Below are positions 15,356 to 22,822 of a stretch of DNA of 22,881 nt, one piece after another. The position numbers and the translations under genes were made by a program. The DNA lies in IMG/VR virus record IMGVR_UViG_3300021425_000204, positions 1 through 22,881 of that record, one strand, 5' to 3'. Below the pieces are notes generated by a model. That model searched no databases and had not been told where the DNA came from. It was given only the letters and a program-made list of their open reading frames with translations. Each line of letters begins with the position of its first letter. The stretch's first letter is position 1. This DNA is from a virus.

Positions 15356-17227
15356 TTACAACTCACAGTTATTACCAGTGCAGGCTAACTGTTGAGACCC
15401 TTCCGTCATGTCTGAGTCTTCTGAGATTGCCCAATCAATGGTCTCAGGAAACTCTTTCTTCAGCTTCTCATAGGTCTCTAAGTCTATGGGTTCATAAGGC
15501 GCTTGTTGGTACGTATGTTCGGAATAAGGGAGAAAACTAACTCCACTTATCTTGTCGAACTTGTTGTACAACCACTGACCCACTTCCAAGAACTCATCGT
15601 CACGGTAGTAACAGGTCATAGACGGCTTATGTTCACACCAGTAGTCCTGGTAAATTTCCCATAGCTCAAGTTGTTCCATTGCTCCCATCTCAGACGCTAC
15701 CACAGCGCCTTCAGGAGACTTTATTGGGAAGGAGAATACCTTGGTACTAGGAGACATTACGTCGTCCTCTACGGGTATTCCTGCTCCTTCAAGGACTGTA
15801 CACAGTGGGTCTCTTGCGTCTGCTCTGACTCGTCTAATGTACTGGTGTGCGTATCGTGGATGTATACCACTAGCAGAATCCACCAGTTGACTAACAGTAC
15901 CAGAAGGCTTAACGGCGGTGATAGCGCAACTAGTATTAATAGCCAGTCGGTCAGCCCATGATTTATTCGTAGCGATAGCCTCTTCACGTAACTCAGTAAG
16001 CCATGTCTTGAGTACACCTTTGTCTCTCCTTCCCGACAACGTCGGATGATCCATGATGCCCGTCAAGCTAACACCAAGCAGTGCTTCCTCCTCTGTGTTG
16101 TTCTTCCATACCTTACGTAAGTAACGGAAGTCTGTTAAGGTAGCCTGTAAAGTTCCAAGGATAGTCGCAACACGAACTTTTCGTTTGAGGTCTGACAACG
16201 TATCGGATGCCCTGACAACAACTTCCGATAGATTACAGAACTGGTAAGGTCGGAGGATGATTTCGCTACATGGATTAGTTCCAAAATCATAGGTAGCATC
16301 TCGTCGCTCGTTCTTTGCAGCTTGTTTTTGGCTTGCAACTCTAGAGAACATACCTCGTTCTCCTGAACGGGACTCGTATAAACTTTTCCATTCATCTAAA
16401 AATGCCTCAAAGTCTGGCTTCTCAGTATAACACGCTGAGTTGTTCGCTAGTCCTCGTTGTGGATTGTCTTGCCACCACTGACCTGACTTACACCGTCGTA
16501 GTCTATCGTCAGTGAGGTTACTGAGACTGATGAGAGCACTTCGCCTAACTCCGCCGACGACAACGATTTGTGCAATCTTACAGCAGATATCGTGACACTC
16601 GATTGAGGAAAGCTTACGTCCAGCAGACGCCCTAAAGACCTCTGTGGTAAATTTAAAGAGGTCAACAAGAGGCTCCGCACCAGACGCTCTACCTCCAAAG
16701 GTTTTAAGGGCTGACCCTGCAGGTCGTACTCCAGATACGTCCCACTTTGGAAGCTGACCTGAATACAACAGGCTAATAAGTTCTCTGTAGGCTTTAGCCC
16801 ATCCAATTTTGCTGTCAGCGACGTGTATAACGGTATCCGTGTCATGAAAATCCTCTGCTACTTCTGGCAACTTAGAAATGTACTGTCGTTCAACACTAAA
16901 GCCGACACCTGTGCCGCACATAAGTACGTACATCATTTCGTCAAAAGCTTTAGGGTGGTCAATAGGTAAATAAGAGCAGTTAAAACCTGCTACGTTGTCA
17001 CGGTCAAGAGCCTCACCTGCAGTCATCAAGGCTCTCATGCTAGGCATAACGTCTAGGTTGTGAATATCAGAAAAAATACCATTAGCTTCCTCAAGAGTAA
17101 GTCTGCCTTTTTCAACCCAGAAGTTGAGGTAACGGTCGATAGTTTCTTCCCAGGTTTCACGTCTTTGTTCTTCAGGCAAGTACCTTGCGTACCTGCTTTT
17201 GTGTATGTACTGTTGGTATGCGTCCAT
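15356..17227 (-). CDS. nrdJ: Class II (adenosylcobalamin-dependent) ribonucleotide reductase
   Basis: The enzyme reduces ribonucleotides (triphosphates in the monomeric family) to deoxyribonucleotides using a 5'-deoxyadenosyl radical from coenzyme B12. The 623 residues keep the full cysteine set: Cys84 (FNCSY) and Cys331 as the redox pair, Cys320 in NPCSEI as the radical cysteine with Asn318 and Glu322, and a C-terminal pair Cys616/Cys621 (CxxxxC) for re-reduction. Spacing Cys320-to-Cys331 (11) equals that of Cys408/Cys419 in the Lactobacillus enzyme. KPSGTVS and a monomer-type N-terminus (RETWEET) agree. It is shorter than that 739-residue enzyme. No partner subunit gene is needed or seen. 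Its ATG shares a base with the DUF3310 stop (TAATG), and AAGGAA lies upstream. It is the last gene of the leftward operon. Confidence 0.93.
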   Translation of the reverse strand: MDAYQQYIHKSRYARYLPEEQRRETWEETIDRYLNFWVEKGRLTLEEANGIFSDIHNLDVMPSMRALMTAGEALDRDNVAGFNCSYLPIDHPKAFDEMMYVLMCGTGVGFSVERQYISKLPEVAEDFHDTDTVIHVADSKIGWAKAYRELISLLYSGQLPKWDVSGVRPAGSALKTFGGRASGAEPLVDLFKFTTEVFRASAGRKLSSIECHDICCKIAQIVVVGGVRRSALISLSNLTDDRLRRCKSGQWWQDNPQRGLANNSACYTEKPDFEAFLDEWKSLYESRSGERGMFSRVASQKQAAKNERRDATYDFGTNPCSEIILRPYQFCNLSEVVVRASDTLSDLKRKVRVATILGTLQATLTDFRYLRKVWKNNTEEEALLGVSLTGIMDHPTLSGRRDKGVLKTWLTELREEAIATNKSWADRLAINTSCAITAVKPSGTVSQLVDSASGIHPRYAHQYIRRVRADARDPLCTVLEGAGIPVEDDVMSPSTKVFSFPIKSPEGAVVASEMGAMEQLELWEIYQDYWCEHKPSMTCYYRDDEFLEVGQWLYNKFDKISGVSFLPYSEHTYQQAPYEPIDLETYEKLKKEFPETIDWAISEDSDMTEGSQQLACTGNNCEL

Positions 17228-17514
17228 TAATTTATTTCCTTTATCAGTCGTTCAATGTACCAGCGACACTTACGTAAGTCCTCTACTGGCTTTCCTTTGT
17301 AGTCGTAGCGCCATAAGTACTTCAATGCGTTACCCTTTAAGTAGCCTCTGAACTCGTGTTCAGGCATGGACGCCTTGATTGCTTCTATCGCTTCGACAGC
17401 ACCTTTGTTGTAATGATCCGGTTTGTTCACAGGGTCTACAGGTTTCCTAATAGACAAGTTGTTTAGTGCTGTTAATGTGTCCCATTCTTCAGGACTAGCT
17501 TGGTCAATACTCAT
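17227..17514 (-). CDS. DUF3310 family protein
   Basis: The 95-residue product contains the family core: VNKPDHYNKGAVEAIEAI, then FRGYLKGNALKYLWRYDYKGKP, EDLRKCRWYIERLI. DUF3310 proteins are common in phage replication modules; no activity is firmly established (some databases label them nucleotide kinase, which this sequence does not by itself support). I chose ATG 17514 because AAGAGGAAG (17521-17529) lies six bases before it; a frame continues upstream to 17553 but would overlap the previous gene more deeply. The stop shares a base with the RNR start, so the two are probably co-translated; a link to nucleotide supply is inferred from this. Confidence 0.85.
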   Translation of the reverse strand: MSIDQASPEEWDTLTALNNLSIRKPVDPVNKPDHYNKGAVEAIEAIKASMPEHEFRGYLKGNALKYLWRYDYKGKPVEDLRKCRWYIERLIKEIN

Positions 17515-17683
17515 AAGTCTCTTCCTCTTTAAATTCCTCATCAAAGAAGTCAAACCTGTTGATTAGTTTGTCTTCAAACCTGTCAAGCAACTGTTCAGAA
17601 GTAATCTCCAATGCTTCCAATAAGTCGTCAGGATCATACAGCTTCAGTAGCTTTTCCTTCATCTCCCCCAAAGTTAGTGACAT
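17504..17683 (-). CDS. Small acidic protein of unknown function (59 residues)
   Basis: ATG 17683 is preceded at ten bases by AGGAG (17694-17698), favouring it over a TTG at 17689. The product starts MSLTLGEMKEKLLKLYD and continues DPDDLLEALEITSEQLLDRF, ending in an acidic EEFKEEETYEY tail. The LxLYDPDDLLEAL-type pattern recurs in small phage early proteins near DUF3310 and endonuclease genes, as I recall. The gene overlaps endonuclease I by 50 bases and DUF3310 by 11. Good ribosome site and operon packing make it likely real; function unknown. Confidence 0.6.
   Translation of the reverse strand: MSLTLGEMKEKLLKLYDPDDLLEALEITSEQLLDRFEDKLINRFDFFDEEFKEEETYEY
17521..17529 (-). promoter_or_regulatory. 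Ribosome binding site deciding the DUF3310 start
   Basis: AAGAGGAAG on the minus strand ends six bases before ATG 17514, inside the 59-residue gene. It favours this ATG over the upstream in-frame start at 17553. Confidence 0.65.
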
Positions 17684-18047
17684 AGTCAATTAACTCCTGC
17701 AACGTGTTCAACGTGTACCATAGTATTCCCTCTTTGTCGCACCACTGTGACATTGTCATCTTGGCACCTTTTCTTATTTTTTTGTTGGGCTGCATAAGCA
17801 CAAACACTAGTTGTTGTCCTGTAGGCAAGCTGTCTCTGACGCTGGTGTACTTCTTGGTGTCTCCGTCTCTGAAGTACCCTTTACACTCAACAAGGGTACC
17901 AGAAGCATTGTGAACAAAGTCAGGACGATAGTTACGCTCAATAACGTATGGAACTGTGAACGGCTCATAGTCAAAACCCTTAAGTATCTTGCTGACATCT
18001 TCTTCAAACGTGCTTCTAAATGCTGATTTCTTGGACCTTCGGCTCAT
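17634..18047 (-). CDS. Endonuclease I (T7 gp3-like Holliday junction resolvase)
   Basis: The 137-residue protein matches T7 endonuclease I from its start: AFRSTFEEDVSKIL aligns with the T7 AFRSGLEDKVSKQL region. Active-site residues are present: Glu15, Asp43 (RPDF), Glu54 and Lys56 (VECKG), the PD-(D/E)xK set. T7's Glu20, Asp55, Glu65 and Lys67 correspond. The family cleaves branched DNA such as Holliday junctions and helps degrade host DNA; it works as a domain-swapped dimer. AGAGGTG (18053-18058) lies five bases before the ATG. It overlaps the upstream nuclease gene by 32 bases and the downstream 59-residue gene by 50. Confidence 0.9.
   Translation of the reverse strand: MSRRSKKSAFRSTFEEDVSKILKGFDYEPFTVPYVIERNYRPDFVHNASGTLVECKGYFRDGDTKKYTSVRDSLPTGQQLVFVLMQPNKKIRKGAKMTMSQWCDKEGILWYTLNTLQELIDYVTNFGGDEGKATEAV
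17694..17698 (-). promoter_or_regulatory. Ribosome binding site for the 59-residue gene
   Basis: On the minus strand AGGAG lies ten bases before ATG 17683. It is inside the end of the endonuclease I gene and supports the small gene as translated. Confidence 0.55.
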
Positions 18048-18879
18048 TGAACACCTCTACTAAATAGCGTGGTCCTGACGAATAAGCAAAGGCTCTTACG
18101 TTAGGCCAACAGTTTTTCTTATAGGAACAGTAGGAACAGCCAGTGTCCAACTTCATGTTGCCACTCTTGCCGTCTTCCTTTGGCTGGTAGCAGTGCTTTG
18201 GTGGCTCAGGTTGCTCCACCATTGCTTTGATGTGGTCAATACGTTCACCAATGTCGTAACCGATCTTCTCATGGACAGGTGCTTGAGTGTCCTCATCGTC
18301 ATACATGAGGTACGTCAAGTGACCGTTCTGCTTGTCCATGGCTAACCATCCGTACTTAGTTTGGCCTTCTGCTCTTGCATATCCCTTAATTTGAGAAACG
18401 TAGCCAAACGGGTCATCAAAAGCGAGACCTCCGTCTTTGAATTTTCTAAACCCATAAGTGGACACGCTTTTAACATCAGTGACAACGCCGTCAATTTTGC
18501 AGTCCATAGAGCCACTAATACCGTTAACTTCACACTTTTTCTGTTCATCCGTCACCTCGTGACCCGCTGCTCGTGTGAGGAATAGTAACATCTCCTCAAT
18601 CAAATGCCCGTACAGAAACTTAACGTACGTATGGCCCTGCATGTCGTCCATCTTTTCTACGTCATTCCAAACGTTCCAAAGGAAGCGGTCACTGCGTCCT
18701 ATGTTGGACATGCGTAACTTCCTTGAGTCGTCACGCTTCTGTGTAAACTCATGGCGCATGAGACGCTTAACGCCTTCACCAAAGGCTTCTATACATTCCT
18801 CAATGTCTACGCCTTCAGGTACTTGTTTAGTTTCTACCAGGTCATAGATGTCTTCTACTAGTGTGTAGATGTTTTTCAT
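18016..18879 (-). CDS. PD-(D/E)xK nuclease, Cas4/RecB-like, with a cysteine cluster
   Basis: The 287-residue protein has the RecB/Cas4-type motifs: LRMSNIGRSDRFLW (about 55-68), GHLIEE (91-96, motif I), GSMDCKIDG (123-131, with Asp126), TDVKS (134-138, Asp135-x-Lys137) and QIKGYA (163-168, QxxxY). Cys230, Cys248, Cys251 and Cys257 form a C-terminal cluster that could bind an Fe-S cluster or zinc. No N-terminal cysteine partner like that of Cas4 is seen near the IGR motif. In T7 this operon place belongs to the unrelated gp6 exonuclease, so this protein probably supplies the exonuclease for recombination or host DNA breakdown. It begins nine bases after the polymerase stop, with AAGG before the ATG. 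Confidence 0.85.
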   Translation of the reverse strand: MKNIYTLVEDIYDLVETKQVPEGVDIEECIEAFGEGVKRLMRHEFTQKRDDSRKLRMSNIGRSDRFLWNVWNDVEKMDDMQGHTYVKFLYGHLIEEMLLFLTRAAGHEVTDEQKKCEVNGISGSMDCKIDGVVTDVKSVSTYGFRKFKDGGLAFDDPFGYVSQIKGYARAEGQTKYGWLAMDKQNGHLTYLMYDDEDTQAPVHEKIGYDIGERIDHIKAMVEQPEPPKHCYQPKEDGKSGNMKLDTGCSYCSYKKNCWPNVRAFAYSSGPRYLVEVFNEPKVQEISI

Positions 18880-18888
18880 GGTTTAGCC

Positions 18889-20526
18889 TTAGTGGGTTTC
18901 TGCCCACGTAGTTCCGATTTGGTACTCTCCGTCCAACGGACATCTGAGTTTAAAGTGTACGCCTGACGCCTTGAGACATTCGACCGCAAGCCAACCGAAT
19001 TTCTCTGCTTGTTCTTTAGCCACCTCCGATTGTACTTCATCATGTATATTACCTATAAACTTGTAGTCAATATCCCATTGTTTTGCATAGTCGTCAAGGA
19101 TAACCAAAGCCTTCTTCATGACGATAGCACCAGCAGCCTGTAGTAGTGTATTTAGTGCAGCATGTTCAGATCGAATCCTGAGATGTCTACCATCAAGTCC
19201 TCTGAGATAGCCTCGTTGAGCTGCTCTAGTAGTGTGTTCTCGTAGACTTTCAAGAGCAGGTGTATTTCGTAGGAATCTCTGTTTAAGTTGTGCGCCAGTT
19301 CTTGCGCTTCCTCCAACGATAGATCCGATTTTGGCATCGCCTGCTCCATAGAGGAAAGCGTAGATGAAAGTCTTTGCTTGAGGTCTTGTTTCAAGCCCAG
19401 CAGCCATTTGGTTTCTTGTATGAATGTCTTCGGTGAGTAGGACATTAGTAAATTCCTTATCGTTCATGTAGTGAGCTAACATACGTAGTTCAAGACCACT
19501 AGCGTCAAAACCTACGAGCTTCTTACCGTTAGGGACTGTCCAACAGGAGCGACACTCTTTACCGTAAGGACTATGACCAGCTGGAACTTGAGCCATATTA
19601 GGATTCTGGTGTGTCATGCGACCAGTAACAGCACCATTGCTAATGACTCTTCCGTGTACTCTACCGTCTTCCTTGGTAGCTTCCAGCCACGAGAGTACCT
19701 GCGCGTGGCGCTTCTGAAGCAACAGATATTCCAAAACTTTTGCCGCTTCAGGGACATGATCGTTTTGTTTAAGCGTCTTTTCGTCAACAACGGGCTTTCC
19801 GCTTGGCGTGAGTTCCGACCATACTGCACCTTTTGTTTCAAGTCTCTCTGCCACTTGTTGCCGTGAGCCGACATTGAAAACCGTAACCTTGTCTTTAAGA
19901 CGCTTCTTGGTCTTCTCAGAATACCTCTCTTCGACAATGGGTGGAAACATCTCTTGTAGTTCGGACTGTATGTCATTCATGCCTTCCTTAAACGTAGCGC
20001 AGAGGTTGTTAGCTAAGTCCTGGTCAAGAAGCCAGCCGTTGTTTTCCTGCTGCTGTACTATCCACTGAACCTTGTGTTCAAGTTCCAAGCACTCCTTGTT
20101 TTCCCATTTGTCCATACCACTGACTAACTTCTGGTGTACTGCTTCAGTGACTGCTACGTCCTGTATGCAGTAGTCAATCATCTCCTGTGACAGACAAGAA
20201 AAGTCAGAATGGTCACCTTTGGGAAAGCCCAACTCATTCCCCCAATTCCTCAAAGAGTGACCACCTGACTTGCTAGGGTCAAAAAGACGTGAAAGTACCA
20301 AAGTATCGACTATGCGCTCAGAGGCCACAGAAACGTCCCAGAGACGTTTTAGGACAGGTATGTCGTACCCTATCAGGTTGTGTCCAACGACGCTCACAGA
20401 GCCTCTCAGAGCCTCACAGAGGCTGTCTGGAGTGGTATGTACAGTATCAACACCATTTTCCCTGGTTACTACGCACCAAATGGTCGTTGGGTCTAAACCG
20501 TCAGCTTCAAGATCCAAATAAATCAT
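18889..20526 (-). CDS. polA: DNA polymerase, family A, T7 gp5-like, with 3'-5' exonuclease
   Basis: This is the replicative polymerase of 545 residues. Exonuclease residues: Asp5 and Glu7 (LDLEADG), Asp55 (GHNLIGYD), Tyr119 and Asp123 (YCIQD). Polymerase motif A is FDASGLELRML (Asp341, Glu346), motif B is RPQAKTFIYAFLYGAG (Arg381, Lys385, Tyr389, Tyr393) and motif C is NIHDEV (His495, Asp496, Glu497). Position 389, equal to Pol I 762 and T7 Tyr526, is Tyr, the residue type seen in many virulent phages. It is shorter than T7 gp5 (704) mainly because the thioredoxin-binding loop between the thumb helices is absent: only a short linker (about 198-215) precedes the VFNVGSRQQ segment. Its start overlaps the HNH gene by 20 bases. 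Confidence 0.95.
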   Translation of the reverse strand: MIYLDLEADGLDPTTIWCVVTRENGVDTVHTTPDSLCEALRGSVSVVGHNLIGYDIPVLKRLWDVSVASERIVDTLVLSRLFDPSKSGGHSLRNWGNELGFPKGDHSDFSCLSQEMIDYCIQDVAVTEAVHQKLVSGMDKWENKECLELEHKVQWIVQQQENNGWLLDQDLANNLCATFKEGMNDIQSELQEMFPPIVEERYSEKTKKRLKDKVTVFNVGSRQQVAERLETKGAVWSELTPSGKPVVDEKTLKQNDHVPEAAKVLEYLLLQKRHAQVLSWLEATKEDGRVHGRVISNGAVTGRMTHQNPNMAQVPAGHSPYGKECRSCWTVPNGKKLVGFDASGLELRMLAHYMNDKEFTNVLLTEDIHTRNQMAAGLETRPQAKTFIYAFLYGAGDAKIGSIVGGSARTGAQLKQRFLRNTPALESLREHTTRAAQRGYLRGLDGRHLRIRSEHAALNTLLQAAGAIVMKKALVILDDYAKQWDIDYKFIGNIHDEVQSEVAKEQAEKFGWLAVECLKASGVHFKLRCPLDGEYQIGTTWAETH

Positions 20527-20833
20527 ACTGTAGCTCTTCAGGCTCCACGTAGTCAGTTTCTAAGTAGTCCTTTTCTTCCGTTGTCTTTTTTCTGTGACAG
20601 TTAGAGCAAAGGACGATACAGTTTTCTAGTTCTTTATGTATTTTGTCCCATGTATATAGATATCCTTTCGACATCTTAAAGTTTTTCTTGTTTCTGTCAA
20701 TGTGGTCAAGCTCTAGCGCTTCAGGTATTTCGTTGTAGCCACACTCTTGACACCCCTTTTCCATCTTGTACTTTCGTATGTACGCTTTTTTTTCTAACTT
20801 GCGTAAATAGTCTCTTCTTCTTGCAGAGTACAT
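20507..20833 (-). CDS. HNH endonuclease
   Basis: A 108-residue basic protein with a complete HNH/zinc pattern: Cys28-x-x-Cys31, LDHID (Asp43, His44), Asn71, Cys76-x-x-Cys79 and His80 (CSNCHR). It starts MYSARRRDYLRKLEKK, a basic DNA-binding-type opening. Free-standing HNH genes in phages are often homing endonucleases, but some take part in packaging or recombination. Here it lies between primase-helicase and polymerase, with its ATG sharing a base with the helicase stop (TAATG) and its end overlapping the polymerase start by 20 bases. That tight packing suggests a long-settled resident or an insertion that reused the neighbours' stop and start. Homing activity is inference. Confidence 0.9.
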   Translation of the reverse strand: MYSARRRDYLRKLEKKAYIRKYKMEKGCQECGYNEIPEALELDHIDRNKKNFKMSKGYLYTWDKIHKELENCIVLCSNCHRKKTTEEKDYLETDYVEPEELQYDLFGS

Positions 20834-22440
20834 TAAAAGTCCTCGTTTGTATTAGGATTTGCGACTTCCTGTAACCTCCCTGTTTGTTTGTCGTACTGCA
20901 GCCAACAAGCGGGTCCAGTTTCACCTGTGTACCTATTCTTGAGGACTCGAACAGTAGTAGTGTTCCTTACGTCTTCGTTTTCGTTCTGCTGATCACGTTC
21001 CATACCTATGACAATGTCGGACAGCTGAGCGATGGCTTGTGAACCACGTAGTTCACCTAAACTGATCTGCGCTCCGTCCTCATGTGCCTTGCCTTGTGAC
21101 CTGCGTAAGTGTGACACGAGGAACAAGCAGATGCCTGTTTCAGCTACGAGTGTGCGTAGGCGTGTCATGATCTCGTCAATGGCTTTTCTCTCGTCTCCTG
21201 ACTCTTGGGAACTGACGACGATGGACAAGTGATCCAAAACGACGTACCTGCAGTCAAGTGCTTTTGCCATGTAGCGAACACGGGCGAGCAGGTTATCTGC
21301 TGAAGTTGACCCCCAATGGTCAAATAAGTAGTAACGTCCTGTTCCCAATGTGGCTTCCCAGAATGGCCGAAGCTCGTCCACTGGCGTGTCCTCTTCCAAG
21401 TGTAAGGGCCTGTTTGCCGCCACCGACATGATACCAAGACTTGTTCGGGCCAAATCTTCCTCAAGCGCCAAGACTCCAATATTGCCTTCGCATCGGCGTA
21501 GTAAATCGTACTCAATTTCTCTGATAAATTGGGACTTTCCCATACCACTGCCGCTTGTGATCGTGACCAACTCATAAGGCCGATGTCCTCTTGTTAACTC
21601 ATTGAGGCCGTTCCAAGGATAAGGTATGGACTTCACCTGGCGCTTTTGCACCAGTGTGTCCCATGTGTCAGTCCCTGCTACAATGCCGTCAGGACGATAG
21701 ACCTTCGCGTTCCACCATGCTTGCGTAAAGTCCTTAACACGGTTCGCCATGAGCATGTCACTGGCGTCCTTCAGAGGTAACTTTACTATTTTTAACTTGT
21801 TGGGGCTAAAGAGGTCCTTGACTTGTTCCAGAGCGGCGTCACCAGCCTTGTCATTGTCAAAGCAGAGTACCACTTGGTCGTACCCTTCAAGCCACTCCAG
21901 CTGTTCCTTGATCTCTTTGGCTGCAGAGGACGCACCAGCACGTAGTGACACCACATCGTACTGCTTGTTAAACATCTCGTACACGGCTAAGGCGTCAAGT
22001 TCACCTTCCGTGATTGTTATGAACTTGTTAGTAGTGCATTGTTGTTGTCCGAAGAACCCAGCATTCTTTGGGTCTCCGTTACTAAAAAAGTTTTTGGTTT
22101 TGACTTCTCTGACTTTGGCTGCACATACTTCACCCGTATGTACGTCATAATAAGGGTAGTAATGTTTAACTATTTCACCTGTAGTACCGTACTCAACGGT
22201 AACGCCAAAGCGCATACAGGTTTCTTTGGATATTCTTCTGTTGGGTATTGCTGCCACTGTACCAAACACCTGTAGTGGCTTTGCTTTTGCAATGGGTATA
22301 ACTTCGGACATGTCACCTGTTCCACTTGTATGGTAGTCACAAACGGCACTAAAGCAGTGTGTAGAACCGTCGTCGTAAATAGCAAGGGCGTCCGAAGAAT
22401 TACACTTGGGACACCCTTCATGTCTCACAAAGTTAGCCAT
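20833..22440 (-). CDS. DNA primase-helicase, T7 gp4-like
   Basis: The 535-residue bifunctional enzyme unwinds DNA ahead of the polymerase and makes RNA primers. Residues 10-34 hold a zinc-binding motif (Cys10, Cys13, Cys29, Cys34). TOPRIM follows with ITEGELDA (Glu145) and CFDNDKAGD (Asp195, Asp197). The helicase domain has Walker A TSGSGMGKS (Lys302), identical to T7, Glu-rich motif ALEEDLA, Walker B VVLDHLSIVVS (Asp403), FLVSHLRR (His444), and KNRYTG (Arg503, probable arginine finger). GKAHEDG and ELRGSQAIAQLSD also match T7. It ends Asn-Glu-Asp-Phe, an acidic tail with terminal Phe as in T7 gp4. One base separates its ATG from the SSB stop. Length is close to T7's 566. Confidence 0.96.
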   Translation of the reverse strand: MANFVRHEGCPKCNSSDALAIYDDGSTHCFSAVCDYHTSGTGDMSEVIPIAKAKPLQVFGTVAAIPNRRISKETCMRFGVTVEYGTTGEIVKHYYPYYDVHTGEVCAAKVREVKTKNFFSNGDPKNAGFFGQQQCTTNKFITITEGELDALAVYEMFNKQYDVVSLRAGASSAAKEIKEQLEWLEGYDQVVLCFDNDKAGDAALEQVKDLFSPNKLKIVKLPLKDASDMLMANRVKDFTQAWWNAKVYRPDGIVAGTDTWDTLVQKRQVKSIPYPWNGLNELTRGHRPYELVTITSGSGMGKSQFIREIEYDLLRRCEGNIGVLALEEDLARTSLGIMSVAANRPLHLEEDTPVDELRPFWEATLGTGRYYLFDHWGSTSADNLLARVRYMAKALDCRYVVLDHLSIVVSSQESGDERKAIDEIMTRLRTLVAETGICLFLVSHLRRSQGKAHEDGAQISLGELRGSQAIAQLSDIVIGMERDQQNENEDVRNTTTVRVLKNRYTGETGPACWLQYDKQTGRLQEVANPNTNEDF

Positions 22441-22441
22441 G

Positions 22442-22813
22442 TTAGAAGTCTGCGAGTTCTCCTAGTTCCATCTCCGCTTCTTCTAAAACTTTTACTGCTT
22501 CCAAGTAAGTAGACACACCGTGTACAGGATGTGGCTGACCTAGCTTGTACTTAAGGCGCACCTTAGAGTTATAAGGTACTTCACCTCTGTAAGGATTACC
22601 TTCAGCGTCAAATGTCCGTACGTCGTACTTTGATTTGAACTTACGCTGCTTAGCACCTTGGTAGTCCTTGATCTTAACACCTAGTGCCGCTAGTTCACTG
22701 GCGTCGTCCTCTGACATAGTGATAGTCATAGAGAATTGACCAGTGTCCTGGCCGTTGAACACGTCGTGCTCAGTTAGGTTACTAAAGTTACAAATGCCTT
22801 CGATTGTTGCCAT
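22442..22813 (-). CDS. Single-stranded DNA-binding protein, T7 gp2.5-like
   Basis: The product coats single-stranded DNA and links helicase and polymerase. I start it at ATG 22813 (123 residues) because CGGAG (22823-22827) lies nine bases before it; an in-frame ATG at 22864 would give 140 residues but has no ribosome site and sits directly after the promoter box. The C-terminal half has an OB-fold-type strand pattern, NSKVRLKYKLGQPHPVHGVSTYL, resembling the SKLKVKYSL region of T7 gp2.5, and an acidic tail ending Glu-Leu-Ala-Asp-Phe. It is shorter than gp2.5 (232). The gene is first in the leftward operon and the next gene starts one base after its stop. Alternative: an SSB of the DUF2815 kind. 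Confidence 0.8.
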   Translation of the reverse strand: MATIEGICNFSNLTEHDVFNGQDTGQFSMTITMSEDDASELAALGVKIKDYQGAKQRKFKSKYDVRTFDAEGNPYRGEVPYNSKVRLKYKLGQPHPVHGVSTYLEAVKVLEEAEMELGELADF

Positions 22814-22822
22814 TGGAATAAT

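Noticed and set aside
17227-17514. Naming the DUF3310 protein a nucleotide kinase
   Set aside because: No Walker A or kinase motif is visible; the label circulates without support from this sequence.
17515-17553. Upstream start at 17553 for the DUF3310 gene
   Set aside because: It has no ribosome site and would deepen the overlap with the 59-residue gene; ATG 17514 has AAGAGGAAG.
20270-20552. Plus-strand open frames over the polymerase and HNH genes
   Set aside because: They lie antisense to strongly conserved genes and have no recognisable product or ribosome site.
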